Shown: piece after piece, positions 16,211-26,241 of the stretch
How the letters are laid out: each line of letters starts with the position of its first letter
Position numbering within the stretch: position 1 is the stretch's first letter
DNA from: DAIPXZ01 sp036782995
Lineage (GTDB): Bacteria > Bacillota > Clostridia > Saccharofermentanales > Saccharofermentanaceae
Length of the DNA: 64,000 nucleotides
Assembly (NCBI GenBank): GCA_036782995.1
Contig: DAIPXZ010000003.1
Location: 1-64,000, forward strand
Reading direction: 5' to 3'
Made by a program: the position numbers and the translations under genes
Notes under the pieces: generated by a model
Told to the model about the DNA's origin: nothing
Databases searched by the model: none
What the model saw: the letters and a program-made list of their open reading frames with translations, nothing else

Positions 16211-18865
16211 TTATCCTCTTACTACACCGTAATTATTACAAATAATGCCAAACTCATCGGAAATAATGAATCCGTCGACAATGCTTGCACGGGACGTGCC
16301 GCTGTTCAGAATGCCCACCCAATGATTCAGACCATTAGTGTCTGGTTCGCGGCCAAGAATGGAGCGATAAAGAACAAAGACAAATTGAGAGTTGTTGAGA
16401 TTCATACCGACCAGCTCCGGTGAATTGCAGAAGTAAGTTGCGACCGAACGTCCAGTCATCTCATGACGAAGCAATCCACCCGTCCAGTTTTCCAGACCAT
16501 TCGGATCACCATCACGACCAAGGCACAAATTATAGAGGCGAATGACGAAGCGTGTTATGTTCTCATCACGATCACGCCAATACGGCGATTCAAATGGTGT
16601 GGAATTGATACAACATTGATTGCACAGTCTTTGGAATTCATCAGATTTTGAGAACATAGAGAGAAGACCGTAACGTGTAGAATCCGTTTCGTCCATATAG
16701 GTAAGCCAGTCAGCGATTCCCTTCGAATCGGGATTGCGGTTGAGCAGCACACGATACAAGACACGGATAAACTCCTCATTGGACAAGTTCTTTCGTTGCA
16801 TTTCATCACTAAAAAGGAAGCCGTGTGCCAAGAACGCTCCACTTTGTCCTGATGAAAGAGCATCCAACCAATCCTGATATCCAGCAGCATCGGCCGGACG
16901 ATCTAAACACAGATTATATAGACGATCAATAAAACCTTCGTATGTATTCGGATATGTGGGGAAATCGATGGTTATCGTTTGCGGCGAATAACGACAATTA
17001 CGTGCGGTGAGATACTCTGCATGAATGCTGTACGTATATGTTTTCCCTTGCTCTACATTTGTATCTACGTAGGAATAGGTCAATGGATCCCCCGTTGTAA
17101 CGGGATAACAATTGTATGTTGTCGTTGCTCCTCCACTGATCGTTCGGGTGACTACATAGTAATTGACATTAGGTCTGGCATACCATGCGAAGGTGACCTC
17201 GTTCATCCCCGTTTGAGTTGCTGTAGAAATGATATAATCATCCGAAAAATTTACTTCTGGGAGGGTACTCTTAACGGCAGCATAAGTATTTACTAAGCCC
17301 CAACCGGTAACATCGTCTCGCCCAATAGCTTCGTCGTTACTCGTGTCGACTAAATCGGTAGCTGTGGCATAGAGTTTATTACGGACATCTGTTGGGGAAA
17401 GCGTAGGGGCACTGGAAAGCATGAGCGCGATTGTGGCCGTAACTACAGGGGTAGCCTGTGAGGTTCCAGACATGAGCGTTCCTCCGACAGAATAAAGATA
17501 GAAGCCCGGAGCTGAGATGTCTTTATACTCGTTATAATTGGAGAAAAAGCATCGGTGATACGCACTAGGGCTAGTAGAATGGTCAGAAGTGCTCCAATTT
17601 TTGCTCGTATTGCTAGAGGCACGACTGGCTACGGCGTTGACGGCAATGACAGTATCATAATCTGATGGTACATGATAAACCGATGCGTATTCTTTGTCTC
17701 CGTCATTACCAGAAGATGCCACACATACTACCCCATGCTGTTCTGCAGCAACAAGTGAAGAATAATATGCACGGTCGGTTCTATCTGTTCCAGTCATATA
17801 GCTACCGAGGCTTAAGTTAATGACACGTGCACCGTTATCTACTGCATAATCGATACCTCGTGCAATATCTACTGAGTTGGCGTACTCTCCGTCAAAAACA
17901 TTAATTGACATAATGGAGACGCAATCATTAAGATTATTCGAAGCTACACCGGTAACGCCTGTATAGTTTGTTGATAAGTCGTTATCATTTCGAGCACCGA
18001 TGATACCGCAAACGTTAGTACCATGGCTGCCGAACCATTCTTCAGTTAATGGAGAGATTTCGTCAACAGCATTTACACTTAATGAACGATCAATAACACC
18101 GGAAAAATCTGAATACGTGTAATCGGCCCCCTGGTCAATTACGGCAACGCGAATGCGATAATGATTTCGTATTTGACTGTCAAATAGTGTCCACGCCCGT
18201 TGCGTCCCGAGAAGCGTATGCATCCAAAGTGTATTGCTAGCGGTTTCCGCCAGCTCATCGGATGTATCTTCCGCCGAAATAGGTGTGCACTCAATATCGT
18301 CTGGTAATGAATAGATGTAGTTCGGCTGTGCATAGACAACCTCGTCCATCTGCAGATAATGATAAATGACATCAGTAATCTCAAGAGTTGGATCATATTG
18401 AATCAATAGCGTAGTCTCGTTCAACAGAGAATCCAATTCTTCACACTCGAAATCTTCCATCATGGCATCATCCAACGAATTTGCTTCGATTTCAATCGCC
18501 TCTAAATCATCGGCTGTCATATCATGATCCACCATAACAATCAATTCGCCGATTTCATAAGGTGCATCGTCCATACTATTGATAAAATCTTCCGAGTATT
18601 CATTATCGTCCGCATATAATTCATCCAACGTCGCAATATCACTATCTGCAATCGATTCTTGCGGGTCATAAATCGGAGCCGTTCCATCCTCTGAAGGAAT
18701 TAAGTCCTCCGATGGAATCGTTTCGTCATCCGTTGTTGTCGTGCTCACTTGTGATTGATCATCATCTGCCAATACTCTTTCCTTAGCAAAAGAAGAGAAT
18801 ACGGGAAAAAGAATCGCGACGGATAAAACCCCCGCCAGAAGTTGTCGTAAAACCTTATACTTCAT
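16211..18865 (-). CDS. Secreted subtilisin-like serine protease with C-terminal DUF4214 repeats
   Basis: 884 residues. A Sec signal peptide (about 1-30) is followed by a very acidic D/E/S/T segment, an inhibitor-like prodomain (about 110-190, ending YAQPNYIYS), and the S8 catalytic domain with the full triad: Asp in RVAVIDQG, His in GSHGTNVCG, Ser in MSGTSQATP. A fibronectin-III-like domain (about 555-640) and two DUF4214 modules (about 645-745 and 770-880) complete it, each with L-Y-x-x-x-L-x-R-x-x-D/P-x-x-G-x-x-x-W units. DUF4214 is known from secreted proteins and its role is unclear; surface or glycan attachment is often proposed. The start is the ATG with GGAGGTAATT; a start at 18916 would hide the signal peptide. 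Confidence 0.92.
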   Translation of the reverse strand: MKYKVLRQLLAGVLSVAILFPVFSSFAKERVLADDDQSQVSTTTTDDETIPSEDLIPSEDGTAPIYDPQESIADSDIATLDELYADDNEYSEDFINSMDDAPYEIGELIVMVDHDMTADDLEAIEIEANSLDDAMMEDFECEELDSLLNETTLLIQYDPTLEITDVIYHYLQMDEVVYAQPNYIYSLPDDIECTPISAEDTSDELAETASNTLWMHTLLGTQRAWTLFDSQIRNHYRIRVAVIDQGADYTYSDFSGVIDRSLSVNAVDEISPLTEEWFGSHGTNVCGIIGARNDNDLSTNYTGVTGVASNNLNDCVSIMSINVFDGEYANSVDIARGIDYAVDNGARVINLSLGSYMTGTDRTDRAYYSSLVAAEQHGVVCVASSGNDGDKEYASVYHVPSDYDTVIAVNAVASRASSNTSKNWSTSDHSTSPSAYHRCFFSNYNEYKDISAPGFYLYSVGGTLMSGTSQATPVVTATIALMLSSAPTLSPTDVRNKLYATATDLVDTSNDEAIGRDDVTGWGLVNTYAAVKSTLPEVNFSDDYIISTATQTGMNEVTFAWYARPNVNYYVVTRTISGGATTTYNCYPVTTGDPLTYSYVDTNVEQGKTYTYSIHAEYLTARNCRYSPQTITIDFPTYPNTYEGFIDRLYNLCLDRPADAAGYQDWLDALSSGQSGAFLAHGFLFSDEMQRKNLSNEEFIRVLYRVLLNRNPDSKGIADWLTYMDETDSTRYGLLSMFSKSDEFQRLCNQCCINSTPFESPYWRDRDENITRFVIRLYNLCLGRDGDPNGLENWTGGLLRHEMTGRSVATYFCNSPELVGMNLNNSQFVFVLYRSILGREPDTNGLNHWVGILNSGTSRASIVDGFIISDEFGIICNNYGVVRG

Positions 18866-18936
18866 AATTACCTCCAATGAATAAGAACCGACGAGATAGA
18901 AACACCGTCGGCACATCCCCCCAATATAACCAATAC

Positions 18937-18965
18937 ATTATATTGTGAGCAGATTCATTAGTCAA
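18937..18965 (-). promoter_or_regulatory. Sigma-A promoter of the subtilase gene
   Basis: On the minus strand TTGACT (18965-18960), a 17-base spacer, then TATAAT (18942-18937): near-consensus. The leader is about 70 bases. Confidence 0.85.
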
Positions 18966-19001
18966 TGAAAAAATCAATAAAATGAGAGCATTGTTTCGCT
19001 A

Positions 19002-22000
19002 TCAATCCGCGATGCAGTATTGGTTTCTTCCGTTGTTTTTTGCCATATATAGCGCGTGGTCAGCTCGACCAAAAATAGCAGCGAATCCATCATCATTTGA
19101 AGTAACTTCTGCAATACCGATACTTAGCGTGACAGGGCTATCAAAGCCGAGCATGTCACTTGAGGCGGCGACACGCTCTTGAAATTGCGAAATGCGTTGG
19201 ATGGCCATGTTCATCGACTTGATTTGGTCGAAGTATATAACGAATTCATCACCGCCGATACGACCGACGACATCGGTCTTGCGGAATGAACTAAGCGCTA
19301 ACTCTCCGATATAGTGCAAAAGCTCATCACCCTTGAGGTGACCGTAACGGTCGTTTATGCTTTTGAAGTGATCGATGTCGAAGACGACAAAGATGGAGAG
19401 ATATGCTTGTTCTTCACGCATGCGAAGAGAAATGTGCTCGATGGTTGTCGGACGGTTGAAAAGCCCTGTTAGTGAGTCATATTCTGCCTTTATTCGTAAG
19501 GCCTCTTGCTTGCGCTTGTTCTCGTCGATAATTGCAATCGTTCCAATGGCTCGTATGAGATTTCCTTCGTCTCCGGTTACGCATATGATGTTCATGCGAA
19601 TCCATTTATAACCTCCGGATGTCATTTTTGCGCGTACAATACATTCATTTAAGTGAGTATGATTACGTACACTGATTAAGAAACGTGTGGCTATGTCGAC
19701 ATCTTCATGATGAACGACGTCTTTAAAGCGCATCTCGTTTACAAGAGTTTTAGGTTGATATTGAGACATGGCAAATTGTTTGTAGCTATCAGAGTAATAG
19801 AAAACACCTCTCTTATCATCCCATTCGATAACGGTTACACCAGTCTGCTCTACGATAATGCGGTATCTTTCTTGTTCGTGTTGTTTTGCCAGTATGACGG
19901 AGTGTTCCTCGGAGATGCGCTCAACGACTGCGAGCTGTATGATTTTGGTGTTATTGAGGTCTATGCAAACGGATGCTTCACCTGTGAGCCAGAGAACCTC
20001 GTCAGAGTCGCTTCTTTTTGCACGGAAAGTGATTGGAACAGAATGGGAAATATTCCCCTCTGCTTCATCTATGAAGGAAGAGAAAATATTGGTGAAGATA
20101 TCTCGGTCTTCCTTCTCGACCCACTCGAATGGTGGAGCGCACATGAAAGCGCTTTCGTCATTGATGCTCAATATGTTCTTCATAGCTTGATTAACGCTAA
20201 TGACATTCATCTTTTTGGAAAATTCGAAATGCAAAATGCCACATGGGATGTTGTCGTACATTTCATGCAAAGCATTGTAGCGTGCTTTCAAATTCTCATT
20301 TGCGAGCATGAATGGTGTTGTGTCGGTGAACACAGCAATATAGACATGATTTGTTGATTTTGAATAGGGTACTTCAGACGCAATCATATGGGTCCATTTG
20401 ACGTTGCCCGATTTACATATGGTGCGGAATTCATACTCGAATGGTAATCCAGTGGTAAGATGTTTCTTTACATACTCGGCGAGTCCATCGCGGTCATCCG
20501 GATGGATAATCGAATATGGATTGATATCATCTTGGATGATTTCATCGTGCGAATATCCGTTTTGTTCAAAAAAGCGCGGATTTGCAAAAATAACATGAGG
20601 ACGTGCTCGTTTCTCGAAAACAGCAATACCGAACGGTACGTTTTGCATGACACTTTCCAAGTGTGCCATGACTTCCTTGGTGGAGGTGATATCGGTTGAT
20701 GTGGCCAATAGACGGACGTCATCGGTATCTTGCACGTCATGCATTAATGTAACGTCGGACTTAATCCATAACACACGACCCGATTTGTGATACATACGGT
20801 ATTCGAAAGAGAATGGCTTGCCAGTCTTACGGATATCCATACATTTTTCACGAAGCAGTTGAGCGTCGTCTCTATACATCAAACCCGAGATGGCATCATG
20901 ATTACCCTCGAAATCATTTTCGGTATAGCCTAGCATTCGATACCAACCGGGATTGCAATAGATAAGACGATACTCTTGATTTGCATCAAAAATCGCGATA
21001 CCGCCTTGAATACTATTCATAACAGCTTCGAATTTGTGTGTAGTGCGTTCAAGCTCGAGGGACGCATTTTTTTGCTCAGTTATATTGGTCACATCGGCAT
21101 AAAACACATAGCGTGAGGTGCTTTTTGCAATAATACGAATGCGGAATGTGAGCCATCTTATTTCCTGTGCTTCGGCATCAATCCAACGACATTCGCAAGA
21201 AATCATATCGGCTGTGGCAATCGCCTTTTTTATTGCATTTAGCAAAATCGGTTTATCACTTGCGGCAATGGAGGAGAGAATGTTGAGACGATAACTCTCG
21301 AAAAGCTCACGATGTGTTTCGATTTCAGAAAAGAATCTATCGTTCGTCCTCAATGTCTCAATTTTCCCGTTGTAATACTCAAAAACGCCCGCACCGCCGA
21401 CAAAATGATTGAATATCAGTGAGTTGTACGATGTCGGATCCCAGAAATCGTCAGACTCTATCGTGCCGAACATTTTGTTTAATTGTATCGACGAATCGGA
21501 TTCAAAACGTGTCATCAGCTCGGCGAACTCCGATGTCGGAATCGGTCGAGAATAGAAATATCCTTGCACAAGATTACAGCCGATACTCTTCAAGAAATCT
21601 GCTTGCTCGATTGTTTCCACGCCTTCTGCGAGAACGGGGAGCCGCAGCCATTTGGCCATGCGTACGATAGAATTAAGGATACTTCCACCACGGCCGTATT
21701 CTTTATCCTTTTCCAAGAACTTCATATCAATTTTCAAGAGGTCAACCGGCACGTCTTTCAAAGTATTCAATGAAGAATACCCGCTTCCGAAGTCGTCCAT
21801 CTCCACGTGGTACCCCAGTGCTTGCAATTGTTTTACGATACCGATGAGCTGAATCGGGTTCTCCACATAGGCGGACTCCGTGATTTCCAAACGGAGAAGC
21901 TCGTGTGGGACCTTGTATTTTTCAAGTAAGCCCTCTAAGACGGTTATTAAGTTCGTGTTATAGAGGTCTAAGCGCGAGATATTGACCGATATTGGCACGG

Positions 22001-23300
22001 GCATCTTATCGGCTTTCAGCCATTCAGAAATTTGCACACAGGCACATTCCCAGATATATTCGTCCAGCTGTGTAATGAAGCCGTTCTTTTCGAAAATGGG
22101 GATAAAAGAACCGGGTGAAATAAGACCCTTGGTGGGGTGATTCCAACGCACGAGTGCTTCTGCACCAAAAAGCTTTCCGGTGGCATGGTTAAATTGCGGT
22201 TGCAAATAAATGCAGAATTTTCCGCTTTCGAGCGCGGAACGCATCTCGTTGACAATTTCTTGTTCGCGCACCAGATCGGCACGCATGTTATCGTCGTAAT
22301 AAGCGTAAAGGCGAACGAAGTTACCCTTAACAGAGCGAAGAGCCAAGGCGGCGCGGTCACTCATGATTTCAACGGGAAGCTCACGTTTCTTGATTTGGTA
22401 GATACCAAAGCTCGGTGATATCTCAAAGTTATACGGATATTTCTTCAGTTCAGCTGCTATGCTTGTGGTAATCGATGGAATGTCGATAAGCGATTCCTCT
22501 ATACAAATCGCAAAGTGGTCAGCCTCAATTCGACCGTATGTGCCACGTCCATCAACTGTTCTCTTTATCTCTTGGGCCATCACACGTAATAGCTCATCAC
22601 CGGCTTCTACACCGAATACGTCATTAAACACTCTGAATCGAGCGATATCCCAGCGAATTAATATGTAATCCTTGTCCGGATTTTCATCGAGCATCCGGCG
22701 TGTCGTTGTAAAGAAGGCATACCGGTTATAGATGCCTGTACACTCATCATATTCGGCGCGCACACGTAGTTCTTCAAGCGTCTCTTTCAGGGGTGAAATG
22801 TCGGTGACAACACTGTTGATGCGTAAAATGCCATCAGTATCGACGAATTGACGGGCGGTTTCCTGCACCCAAATGACGCGGCCATCTTTCGCACGCATGC
22901 GATACTCTAGCTGAAACTCTTTTGATGACGATATTCCAGTTGAATATTGGCGACGTACGAGCTCGCGGTCTTCATCAATAACGGCGGTTAATAAGCTGTT
23001 TTCTAAGACTTGGATAAATTCATCAGGCGAATATCCAAGCAGTAAATCAATATTATCGTTTACGAATCGAAGCGTTCTTTTCTCATCATTTTCACTGACG
23101 AAGAGACCTGCATTCATTGAACGCAAAAGCATTTTTACCAGTTCACGCTCGTTTTCACTGGCAATGAGCTTTTTGCGTTGCCTTCTTCTTCCTAACAATA
23201 AAGAGAGGAAGATGATAAATAAGACCACTAATGCGCATAGGAGAAGGATTAAGACAATATTCGTGGAGGAATTTCCGGAAGATAATTCGTATTTCATCAT
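19002..23300 (-). CDS. Membrane-anchored multi-PAS protein with degenerate GGDEF, intact EAL and intact GGDEF
   Basis: 1432 residues. One membrane helix (about 14-37) is followed by PAS (~50-170), a degenerate GGDEF (~175-335, RIEADHF in place of GGDEF), EAL (~350-600), about five PAS-type domains (~610-1260) and a C-terminal GGDEF (~1265-1430). The EAL keeps every catalytic mark: EALVRW, N in SVNIS, E in RLEITES, DDFGSGYSS, K in LLKID, E in AEGVET and Q in VQGYFYS. The last domain has a true RIGGDEF plus an RKTD inhibitory site five residues upstream. It should therefore both make and break c-di-GMP. It overlaps the response regulator's stop by 4 bp. PAS ligands unknown. Confidence 0.9.
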   Translation of the reverse strand: MMKYELSSGNSSTNIVLILLLCALVVLFIIFLSLLLGRRRQRKKLIASENERELVKMLLRSMNAGLFVSENDEKRTLRFVNDNIDLLLGYSPDEFIQVLENSLLTAVIDEDRELVRRQYSTGISSSKEFQLEYRMRAKDGRVIWVQETARQFVDTDGILRINSVVTDISPLKETLEELRVRAEYDECTGIYNRYAFFTTTRRMLDENPDKDYILIRWDIARFRVFNDVFGVEAGDELLRVMAQEIKRTVDGRGTYGRIEADHFAICIEESLIDIPSITTSIAAELKKYPYNFEISPSFGIYQIKKRELPVEIMSDRAALALRSVKGNFVRLYAYYDDNMRADLVREQEIVNEMRSALESGKFCIYLQPQFNHATGKLFGAEALVRWNHPTKGLISPGSFIPIFEKNGFITQLDEYIWECACVQISEWLKADKMPVPISVNISRLDLYNTNLITVLEGLLEKYKVPHELLRLEITESAYVENPIQLIGIVKQLQALGYHVEMDDFGSGYSSLNTLKDVPVDLLKIDMKFLEKDKEYGRGGSILNSIVRMAKWLRLPVLAEGVETIEQADFLKSIGCNLVQGYFYSRPIPTSEFAELMTRFESDSSIQLNKMFGTIESDDFWDPTSYNSLIFNHFVGGAGVFEYYNGKIETLRTNDRFFSEIETHRELFESYRLNILSSIAASDKPILLNAIKKAIATADMISCECRWIDAEAQEIRWLTFRIRIIAKSTSRYVFYADVTNITEQKNASLELERTTHKFEAVMNSIQGGIAIFDANQEYRLIYCNPGWYRMLGYTENDFEGNHDAISGLMYRDDAQLLREKCMDIRKTGKPFSFEYRMYHKSGRVLWIKSDVTLMHDVQDTDDVRLLATSTDITSTKEVMAHLESVMQNVPFGIAVFEKRARPHVIFANPRFFEQNGYSHDEIIQDDINPYSIIHPDDRDGLAEYVKKHLTTGLPFEYEFRTICKSGNVKWTHMIASEVPYSKSTNHVYIAVFTDTTPFMLANENLKARYNALHEMYDNIPCGILHFEFSKKMNVISVNQAMKNILSINDESAFMCAPPFEWVEKEDRDIFTNIFSSFIDEAEGNISHSVPITFRAKRSDSDEVLWLTGEASVCIDLNNTKIIQLAVVERISEEHSVILAKQHEQERYRIIVEQTGVTVIEWDDKRGVFYYSDSYKQFAMSQYQPKTLVNEMRFKDVVHHEDVDIATRFLISVRNHTHLNECIVRAKMTSGGYKWIRMNIICVTGDEGNLIRAIGTIAIIDENKRKQEALRIKAEYDSLTGLFNRPTTIEHISLRMREEQAYLSIFVVFDIDHFKSINDRYGHLKGDELLHYIGELALSSFRKTDVVGRIGGDEFVIYFDQIKSMNMAIQRISQFQERVAASSDMLGFDSPVTLSIGIAEVTSNDDGFAAIFGRADHALYMAKNNGRNQYCIAD

Positions 23301-25819
23301 GTGTCGATTACCTCCTCGCTTGTGGATTCAGCCTCGCTTTGTTCGATAAAAGCAAGAAGCTTGTCTCGCGAGATGGCTCCTGAATAGAAGTCTCCCATCG
23401 CAAGGGGCGAGTGGATGGATTGAATGAACGCACATTCGTCGGCTGTTGTAACGTCCTTAATACATGATAAGCATTGTAATGAAGCAAGCATCGTGATAAT
23501 ACCACGTACGATAGCGTGCGTTCGCTCTTTGGATACGTCTGATACACACGACGGCACGGACATACAGTGATAGTTGATAAACTTATTTCGTAATAAATCA
23601 AGAGGAAGATGGTTCATGTCACCTTGATAAAGCATAATGCTGAAGCCGTATAGGTGTAATCGGTCAATCACGGAGTATATCAACATCGGATTCGCATAGC
23701 TTGCCGAATCGCTGATACTGATGATGATACGGCGGGGCGAAATTGCATATTTTTCGCAAAGTCGTAACAGTCGATCCGCAAAGTTACTGGAAAACAAACT
23801 GGAGGACGAGCAATGCATGATAAACGGATATCGTTCGAGGTCCGCGGATGATGTGTCATGTAAGAAAATCAAGACTTGCTCGATAACAAATTGATCCAGC
23901 ATGTAAAGCAATCCGATTTTTTCAAGTAAGGGATAATAACGATGATAGTCAATATATCCCATTTCCGGATGATTCCATATGGTCATGGCTTCGAAAAGAA
24001 TCGGACGATTCGTATCCATCGAGAAAACTGGTCGATAGACAACTTCAAATTCATGTGCGTCAATCGCCTCTTTGCTTTGGCTGATCAGAATCAAATCTGC
24101 TTCGTGTTTATCTCGCAAATCTTTCGTGTAGTAGGCATAAAAATGGACAACATCGAAACGAATAGAATGCAGAGCGAGCCGCGCACACTCAAGCATGTCA
24201 CTTACCGGTACATTAATGTTGTCGACAAGATAGAGTCCATAACGTATGACGACATCAAAGTTTGGCACGAGGCGTGTCAGGCGGTTATTTATTTGCATCA
24301 TCATCTGTTCGAGGCTGAGAAGATTTTTGGGTATGCATATTGCGAAATGGTCGGATTCAACGCGCCCGTAGGTGCCCACATCCAGAACGATGGATTGAAT
24401 ATAACTCGCAATTTCTTTTAGAATCGAGTCGCTGACTTGAGTGCCAAAAAGACTGTTTACGACACGGAATCCTTCTATATTTATACGAATCAACACATAA
24501 TTAGTTTGACTATTTCGAAGGAGCACGTTTTCTGTGGAAGAGATAAATGAACGCAGATTGTTTATGCCAGTCAATGCATCCGTGTCAACACGACGCTTCA
24601 ATTCTTCTGTCGCACGATTCGAGAGTATCTCTTTTTCTTTTTCTCGATTTATGTCGATGAGGACGCAATATATGAGCGGGTTACCATTATTGCAGCCGAG
24701 CTGATTTGCGGTCATTCGTACCCAACAGACACCACCCGTTTTCTTATAGAGACGGAAGGCACAATTAATCGTTTTATGCTCAAGAACACCGCGACGAATT
24801 TCCGCCGATACGGCAGGTAAATCCAGTGCATAAATTACGCGCGATACATCATCATGGAAAAGTGATTCGTAATCATCTTTGGAATAGCCACATATCTGGG
24901 GTAAAGCATCATTGTAATAAGTCGTGGTCAAGGAATCACCAATCTCGATAATGGCGATACCGCCTGGAATATTATTGATCAATGTATTGAGTTGATTCGA
25001 TATATCCCGCAAAGAATTCTCGGTAGAGCTTAATTTGGTGATATCGCTGAAAACAACCAAGATAACCGGATAATCCGATTCTGGGTAAGGAATCAGCTGC
25101 CCTTGGGCATCTATAGTGTGCAAGTTACCGTTCTTGCCCAAGACATGCGTACGATACGAGAATGGCTTCTTGCTCTTTATGCCTTCGCGAACGGCTTTTC
25201 GCGTCACTTCCATATCTTCGGGCACTGACATGGAAAGCATATCATGATTGTATACCGAAAGGGCTTCTTCGTTAATTTGTAATATGTCGTAAACTGCGCG
25301 GTTTGCATAGAGAAGGTGAGCAGTTGATCGAATTTCCAGCAATAGCACGCCAGATGGCATATTATCCATTACGGCTTGCAACTGTATCTGTGCACCGCTC
25401 TGTTCGCGTAAGAGGAGATACTTGGAACGAATCTCGTCGAGCTCATGATTTTGTACCACGTTCCTCACGCGGCTACGAACTCTACGCGGATCATATGGCT
25501 TAACGATATAGTCTTCGGCGCCGGCTTCGAGAAGTGCGACTTCGCTTTCGATTTCGTTTGAGGCAGTAATAACGACAACCGGAATAGAGGAGAGCTCCGG
25601 ATTGGCCTTCAAAATGTCAATCACATCTTCTCCGGTAGGTGGTGGCATGACTAAATCCAGAAGAACTACGGCGAGATTATCTTTATGGAGTTGAATCAAT
25701 TCCAGAGCTTCTTGCCCGGTGCTTGCCTCAACAATCGTGTACTGGTTTCGAAAAATCTCTTTTAATACAATCCGATCGGTTTCTGAATCGTCAACAATCA
25801 GAATCGTCGTTTTCGTCAC
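23297..25819 (-). CDS. Response regulator with PAS domains and catalytically dead GGDEF-EAL
   Basis: 840 residues. An N-terminal receiver domain (1-120) has the phospho-acceptor in LLDLVMP, T in VITAS and K in VKPYD. Two PAS domains (~135-395) follow. The GGDEF-like domain (~405-560) reads RVESDHFAIC, and the EAL-like domain (~575-825) starts EAMTIW, lacks the DDFG metal-binding motif (MLYQGDM instead) and has no catalytic lysine. It is therefore probably a phosphorylation-responsive binding protein rather than an enzyme. Start is GTG with AAGGAGG seven bases upstream; an ATG seven bases before it is out of frame. It overlaps both neighbours by 4 bp. The partner kinase is not in the window; the HPt gene upstream is the likely phosphodonor. 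Confidence 0.88.
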   Translation of the reverse strand: MTKTTILIVDDSETDRIVLKEIFRNQYTIVEASTGQEALELIQLHKDNLAVVLLDLVMPPPTGEDVIDILKANPELSSIPVVVITASNEIESEVALLEAGAEDYIVKPYDPRRVRSRVRNVVQNHELDEIRSKYLLLREQSGAQIQLQAVMDNMPSGVLLLEIRSTAHLLYANRAVYDILQINEEALSVYNHDMLSMSVPEDMEVTRKAVREGIKSKKPFSYRTHVLGKNGNLHTIDAQGQLIPYPESDYPVILVVFSDITKLSSTENSLRDISNQLNTLINNIPGGIAIIEIGDSLTTTYYNDALPQICGYSKDDYESLFHDDVSRVIYALDLPAVSAEIRRGVLEHKTINCAFRLYKKTGGVCWVRMTANQLGCNNGNPLIYCVLIDINREKEKEILSNRATEELKRRVDTDALTGINNLRSFISSTENVLLRNSQTNYVLIRINIEGFRVVNSLFGTQVSDSILKEIASYIQSIVLDVGTYGRVESDHFAICIPKNLLSLEQMMMQINNRLTRLVPNFDVVIRYGLYLVDNINVPVSDMLECARLALHSIRFDVVHFYAYYTKDLRDKHEADLILISQSKEAIDAHEFEVVYRPVFSMDTNRPILFEAMTIWNHPEMGYIDYHRYYPLLEKIGLLYMLDQFVIEQVLIFLHDTSSADLERYPFIMHCSSSSLFSSNFADRLLRLCEKYAISPRRIIISISDSASYANPMLIYSVIDRLHLYGFSIMLYQGDMNHLPLDLLRNKFINYHCMSVPSCVSDVSKERTHAIVRGIITMLASLQCLSCIKDVTTADECAFIQSIHSPLAMGDFYSGAISRDKLLAFIEQSEAESTSEEVIDT

Positions 25820-26154
25820 CGAACATCCTCCTTCATCGCTTCCAGTGTCACAAGACAGGCCTCGAGTCTTTCAGGAACATCTTCATATTGATGAGAACGA
25901 AGGCGATCAACAACAAGCGATACCTCTTCGTAAAATGGCGTGATAGCTAAATTTCCACTAACACCTTTCGCGTTATGAAGAAGCAAAAACAAAGCGTCAT
26001 ATTGTTTGTTTTCTAACAAAGAAGTCGCGGAGGACAGGTCAGTCGAATCTACGAATTTTAGCAGGAGCTTATCGTAAAGCTCGCGGTTTCCACCTAATCG
26101 ATTTAGTCCTTCTGCATAGTCAATCTTGATATCCGAAAGTGCCGAAATATTCAT
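25816..26154 (-). CDS. Stand-alone histidine phosphotransfer (HPt) protein
   Basis: 112-residue all-helical protein with the HPt motif LLLHNAKGVSGNLA near residue 60; the histidine is the phosphorylated residue, and the K-G-x-x-G-N tail matches the family. The length is standard for a four-helix HPt. It is the first gene of a three-gene operon, sharing a 4-bp overlap with a response regulator. This suggests it passes phosphate from a remote hybrid histidine kinase to that receiver. The ribosome site (GTGAGG) is weak compared with its neighbours, which could keep HPt low. No kinase gene is present nearby. Confidence 0.87.
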   Translation of the reverse strand: MNISALSDIKIDYAEGLNRLGGNRELYDKLLLKFVDSTDLSSATSLLENKQYDALFLLLHNAKGVSGNLAITPFYEEVSLVVDRLRSHQYEDVPERLEACLVTLEAMKEDVR

Positions 26155-26241
26155 TCTGCGCGCCTCACTTACCAGCTTATCTGTGGAAACACATCATAAG
26201 CCGAATTTGTCACCAATAATTTACTTCATTTTACCTTATGT

